From JAVVHE01 sp032249695 (GTDB taxonomy: Bacteria > Pseudomonadota > Alphaproteobacteria > Sphingomonadales > Sphingomonadaceae), in assembly GCA_032249695.1 (NCBI GenBank), contig JAVVHE010000012.1:30420-94419 (forward strand): DNA of 64,000 nucleotides. The letters run 5' to 3'. The position numbers and the translations under genes are program-made. Positions 61,136 through 64,000 of this stretch are shown piece by piece. Numbering within the stretch: the first letter of the stretch is position 1; each line of letters begins with the position of its first letter. The notes below the pieces were generated by a model. It made no database searches, had not been told where the DNA came from, and saw only the letters and a program-made list of their open reading frames with translations.

Positions 61136-61561
61136 ATGCAGATCGCCGATATCATGACGCCCGCGCCCGAGACGGTCGCGCCCCAGGACACGCTGAAGCG
61201 CGCGGCGGAGCTGATGGATGAGCTGAACGTCGGGGTGCTGCCCGTCGTCGGCGACGGTCGGCTGCTGGGCGTGATCACCGACCGCGACATCACCGTTCGC
61301 GCGACCGCGGCGGGGTTGGCGCCCGATGACGCGTTTGTGAGCGAGGCGATGAGCGCCAATCCGCGCACGGTCTCGCCCGAGGACGACGTCGCCGAGGCGC
61401 AGCGGATCATGTCGGACCAGCAGGTCCAGCGCTTGCCCGTCGTCGACAGCACTGGCCGGCTCGTCGGGATCCTCAGCCTCGGGGATCTTGCCGAATCCGA
61501 TCCCGAGGGTGTCGAGGAGACGCTCGCCGAGGTGAGCTTCCCGGCCAGCCCCGAACGTTAA
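61136..61561 (+). CDS. CBS domain pair protein
   Basis: This 141-residue protein consists of two CBS domains: IADIMTPAPETVAPQDTL with VVGDGRLLGVITDRDITV, and VSEAMSANPRTVSPEDDV with VVDSTGRLVGILSLGDL. CBS pairs bind adenine nucleotides as energy sensors. It has no fused partner, so the controlled target is unknown. Confidence 0.92.
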   Translation: MQIADIMTPAPETVAPQDTLKRAAELMDELNVGVLPVVGDGRLLGVITDRDITVRATAAGLAPDDAFVSEAMSANPRTVSPEDDVAEAQRIMSDQQVQRLPVVDSTGRLVGILSLGDLAESDPEGVEETLAEVSFPASPER

Positions 61562-61653
61562 GGCGGGCTGGAACCGCCACCGCTCCGGCCCGCCGCAGTC
61601 AGTTGCCGACCTTGGCCCCCGGCGATTGCCTCGTCGATCTGGCTGAGCGCCGC

Positions 61654-62808
61654 TTATGCTTCGCTGGGGACGGGGACGCCGTAATCGCTGACCGCTTCGA
61701 AGAGCGCGGTCAGCGCGGCGCGTTCCTCGGCGCTGAGCTCGGGACGCCAGATTTCGAACAGCAGGATGGTGCGGTCTGCCGGCCCGTCGTTCCATGCCTC
61801 GTGCTCGATCGAATCGTCGAATGCCCAGGCCCGTCCGGTCTCCACCGCGCGCGTGTGGTTGCCGACGCGCAAGCGGCAGCCGCCGGGGACGACCAGCGGC
61901 AGGTGGACGATCAGGCGGGTGTTATACTGGCCGTGGTGCGGCGGGATGTGCGTGCCGGGCTTCAGCCGGGAAAACAGGATCATCGGCGACTGGCCGCGGA
62001 TGTACGGGATCGGCGCTGCGCGCACCGCCGCCATCGTCATCGGGAAGCGTTCGGCGACGCCCGGCTTGACCGCGCCCAGCTCGGTCAGGTGCATCGCGCT
62101 CCAATCGGGCTTGTCGAGCAGGGGGTGCGTGCGCCCCTCGCGGCGCGCCACGCGCTGCACATAGGGGCTGAACTCGTGCGCTTCGGCGGCGGCCAGCTCG
62201 CCGCGGATCGCGTCGGTTGCGGCTTCCAGCGCATCGAACCACGGCTGGCGCGGGTAGAAGGCGATCTGCGGCAGGCCGGGATAGTAAAACGCCTTGGGCT
62301 GCTGCACGTGCGGCACGGCGCGGCCAAGCAGGATCGCGAGGCTTTCCTGCAGCGCAACGGGCGCGCGCTCGACGGCGTGGCCCGCCTCGCCCAGCCGCCG
62401 CTCCAGATAACGTCCGTAATCGCGATATTTCTGCGCCAGCCACTGTTCGGCGCGGCGCAGCATCGGCGGCAGATCGGGCATCATCGGCGCACCCGGCTCG
62501 GCGGCGGCAAGCGCGGCGCGGTAGTGGCCTATCGCGCGCCCCTCGTCGCCCGCCCGCAGCGACCAGTCGCCGCGCATCAGGTTCGCGCGCACGTTGCCCG
62601 GCTCGATCGCCAGCGAGCGGGTGAGGCTCTCATCCTCACCGGCCTCGTCGCCCAGCGACCGGCAGGCTTGTGCGATCAGCAGCCAGGGTTGCGCGCCCAA
62701 GGCCGCCGCCTCGCGCAACAGCGGCAGCGCTCGGGCAGCGTCGCCGACCTGCAATCGCGCGATCGCGGCCTGGACGAGGCTTTCGGCCGATCCCATCTGT
62801 GTAGCCAT
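61654..62808 (-). CDS. TPR and aspartyl/asparaginyl beta-hydroxylase domain protein
   Basis: This 384-residue protein has an N-terminal tetratricopeptide-like part (AGDEGRAIGHYRAALAAAEP) and a C-terminal aspartyl/asparaginyl beta-hydroxylase domain. The metal-site histidines are seen in KPGTHIPPHHGQYNTRLIVH and DDSIEHEAWNDG. Such proteins are Fe(II)/2-oxoglutarate dioxygenases; substrate unknown. I chose the ATG at 62808 rather than the TTG three codons upstream. Confidence 0.9.
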   Translation of the reverse strand: MATQMGSAESLVQAAIARLQVGDAARALPLLREAAALGAQPWLLIAQACRSLGDEAGEDESLTRSLAIEPGNVRANLMRGDWSLRAGDEGRAIGHYRAALAAAEPGAPMMPDLPPMLRRAEQWLAQKYRDYGRYLERRLGEAGHAVERAPVALQESLAILLGRAVPHVQQPKAFYYPGLPQIAFYPRQPWFDALEAATDAIRGELAAAEAHEFSPYVQRVARREGRTHPLLDKPDWSAMHLTELGAVKPGVAERFPMTMAAVRAAPIPYIRGQSPMILFSRLKPGTHIPPHHGQYNTRLIVHLPLVVPGGCRLRVGNHTRAVETGRAWAFDDSIEHEAWNDGPADRTILLFEIWRPELSAEERAALTALFEAVSDYGVPVPSEA

Positions 62809-62855
62809 CGGGGCCAACCGTGCGCCGAAGCGGCGCGCTTCGCAATCGCGGCGCG

Positions 62856-62884
62856 TTGACTTGTTGGCCCTGCGTTCGGTAAGT
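62856..62884 (+). promoter_or_regulatory. weak candidate promoter for rho
   Basis: TTGACT (62856-62861) is a close match to a -35 box and lies 17 bases before GTAAGT (62879-62884), which is a poor -10. It is about 90 bases upstream of the rho start in a 167-base divergent region. I list it as a candidate only. Confidence 0.25.
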
Positions 62885-62975
62885 TCGCGTGCACCGGAGC
62901 GCGTCCGCCCGCCGCATTTCCTTCAAGCCTGATTTCCGCGCCCCGTCCTGGTGGCGCCGCCCAGGACATCCACAT

Positions 62976-64000
62976 ATGCAAATGCACCTGTCAGACCTCA
63001 AGCGCCGCACCCCGGCCGATCTTGTCCAGATGGCCGAGGAGTATGGAGTCGAAGCCGCCTCCACGCTCCGCAAGCAGGATCTGCTGTTCTCGATCCTGAA
63101 GGGAATGGCCGAGCAGGACAATACGATCGTCGGAGCGGGCGTCATCGAGGTGATGCAGGACGGTTTCGGCTTCCTGCGCAGCCCGGAAGCCAACTATCTT
63201 GCCGGGCCGGACGACATCTATGTCGCGCCAGCGCTGGTGCGGCGCTTCGGGCTGCGCACGGGCGACACAGTGGAAGGCGAGATCCGCGCCCCGAAGGATG
63301 GCGAGCGCTATTTCGCGCTGACGGGCGTCACGACGATCAATTTCGACGCGCCCGAAACGGTGCGGCACCGCGTCAATTTCGATAATCTGACGCCGCTTTA
63401 CCCCGAGCGGAAGTTGCAGCTGGGCATCATCGATCCGACGCTCAAAGACAAGTCTGCGCGGGTCATCGATATCATCAGTCCGCAGGGCAAGGGACAGCGC
63501 GCGCTGATCGTGGCGCCGCCGCGGACCGGCAAGACTGTGCTCCTTCAGAACATCGCTCGCGCGATCACCGACAACCACCCGGAGGTGTTCCTGATCGTGC
63601 TGCTGATCGACGAGCGGCCCGAGGAAGTCACCGACATGCAGCGCAGCGTGAAGGGCGAGGTGGTCAGTTCCACCTTCGACGAGCCCGCAACGCGGCACGT
63701 GCAGGTCGCCGAGATGGTGATCGAGAAGGCCAAGCGGCTGGTCGAGCACAAGAAGGACGTGGTGATCCTGCTGGACAGCATCACGCGCCTGGGCCGCGCC
63801 TACAACACGGTGGTACCGTCCAGCGGCAAGGTGCTGACGGGCGGTGTCGACGCGAACGCGCTGCAGCGGCCAAAGCGGTTCTTCGGTGCCGCGCGCAACA
63901 TCGAGGAGGGCGGGTCGCTGTCGATCATCGCGACCGCGCTGATCGATACCGGCAGCCGCATGGACGAGGTGATCTTCGAGGAGTTCAAGGGCACCGGCAA
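62976..64000 (+). CDS. rho: transcription termination factor Rho, 3'-truncated by window edge
   Basis: Rho is the hexameric RNA helicase of factor-dependent termination. The frame opens at ATG 62976 (MQMHLSDLKRRTPADLVQMA; a second ATG at 62982) and runs past base 64000 without a stop, so 341 residues are visible. The N-terminal helix domain is followed by the RNA-binding part (VMQDGFGFLRSPEANYLAG), Walker A APPRTGKT (about 180-187) and Walker B-type VVILLDSITRLGRAYN. The rest lies outside the window. Confidence 0.97.
   Translation, partial: MQMHLSDLKRRTPADLVQMAEEYGVEAASTLRKQDLLFSILKGMAEQDNTIVGAGVIEVMQDGFGFLRSPEANYLAGPDDIYVAPALVRRFGLRTGDTVEGEIRAPKDGERYFALTGVTTINFDAPETVRHRVNFDNLTPLYPERKLQLGIIDPTLKDKSARVIDIISPQGKGQRALIVAPPRTGKTVLLQNIARAITDNHPEVFLIVLLIDERPEEVTDMQRSVKGEVVSSTFDEPATRHVQVAEMVIEKAKRLVEHKKDVVILLDSITRLGRAYNTVVPSSGKVLTGGVDANALQRPKRFFGAARNIEEGGSLSIIATALIDTGSRMDEVIFEEFKGTG

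Overview
The window is a gene-dense, very GC-rich stretch of an alphaproteobacterial chromosome. Gene content and protein style point to the order Sphingomonadales (Sphingomonas-like). The supporting evidence is a division/cell-wall cluster with alphaproteobacterial FtsL and FtsQ, a ZauP/ZapA pair followed by a 6S RNA candidate, a small PurS, alphaproteobacterial SerC, DUF2794 and DUF2842 proteins, and a BciA-type 8-vinyl reductase. I saw no tRNA or rRNA gene, insertion sequence, prophage or CRISPR array.

Positions 1-17938 hold the dcw (division and cell wall) cluster, all on the plus strand: rsmH (5' end outside the window), ftsL, ftsI, murE, murF, mraY, murD, ftsW, murG, a 58-codon orphan ORF, murC, murB, ddl, ftsQ, ftsA and ftsZ. 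Most neighbours overlap by 1 to 4 bases (GTGA, ATGA, TTGA or TGATG junctions), so translation is probably coupled along the cluster. Palindromic GC-rich elements interrupt it before murE and before murG, and something similar appears to have become coding sequence at the start of murB. Next come a periplasmic alpha-2-macroglobulin (thioester CFEQ) and its usual partner, penicillin-binding protein 1C (18219-26347).

Positions 26432-30699 hold an envelope-glycan set: a family 2 glycosyltransferase, a multi-pass membrane protein, a DUF2141 protein, a GT4 glycosyltransferase and a convergent DUF2334 deacetylase. Then come a thiolase, a secreted phytase-esterase-like protein, a damaged ORF, rpmB, a small Arg-rich secreted protein, fur, a plsC-type acyltransferase, miaB and a LOG-family protein. 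Positions 37996-46460 carry nucleotide-sugar and glycan genes (ugd, a GT4 enzyme, another glycosyltransferase, glf) mixed with cysE, DUF2794, purS, purQ, a PRC-barrel protein and an HHE-type protein.

Positions 46718-51673 hold an orphan FliA-type sigma factor with a short leader ORF, bciA (bacteriochlorophyll synthesis) and serC-serA with a structured leader. Positions 51833-58445 carry a TMEM175-type channel and a minus-strand MoxR operon (DUF4129, DUF4350, MoxR, DUF58, SpoIIM-like, RDD). Positions 58569-60883 contain zauP, zapA, the 6S RNA candidate, a 5-formyltetrahydrofolate cyclo-ligase, DUF2842 and a 3-hydroxyacyl-CoA dehydrogenase. The window closes with a CBS protein, a TPR/aspartyl hydroxylase and the 5' part of rho.

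Most of the window is conserved core genome, and I did not find a clear new defence or mobile system. The points most worth following are the isolated bciA, an FtsZ without the usual C-terminal peptide, the murG-murC micro-ORF, the palindromic elements, the structured serC leader and the glycosyltransferase/DUF2141 set.
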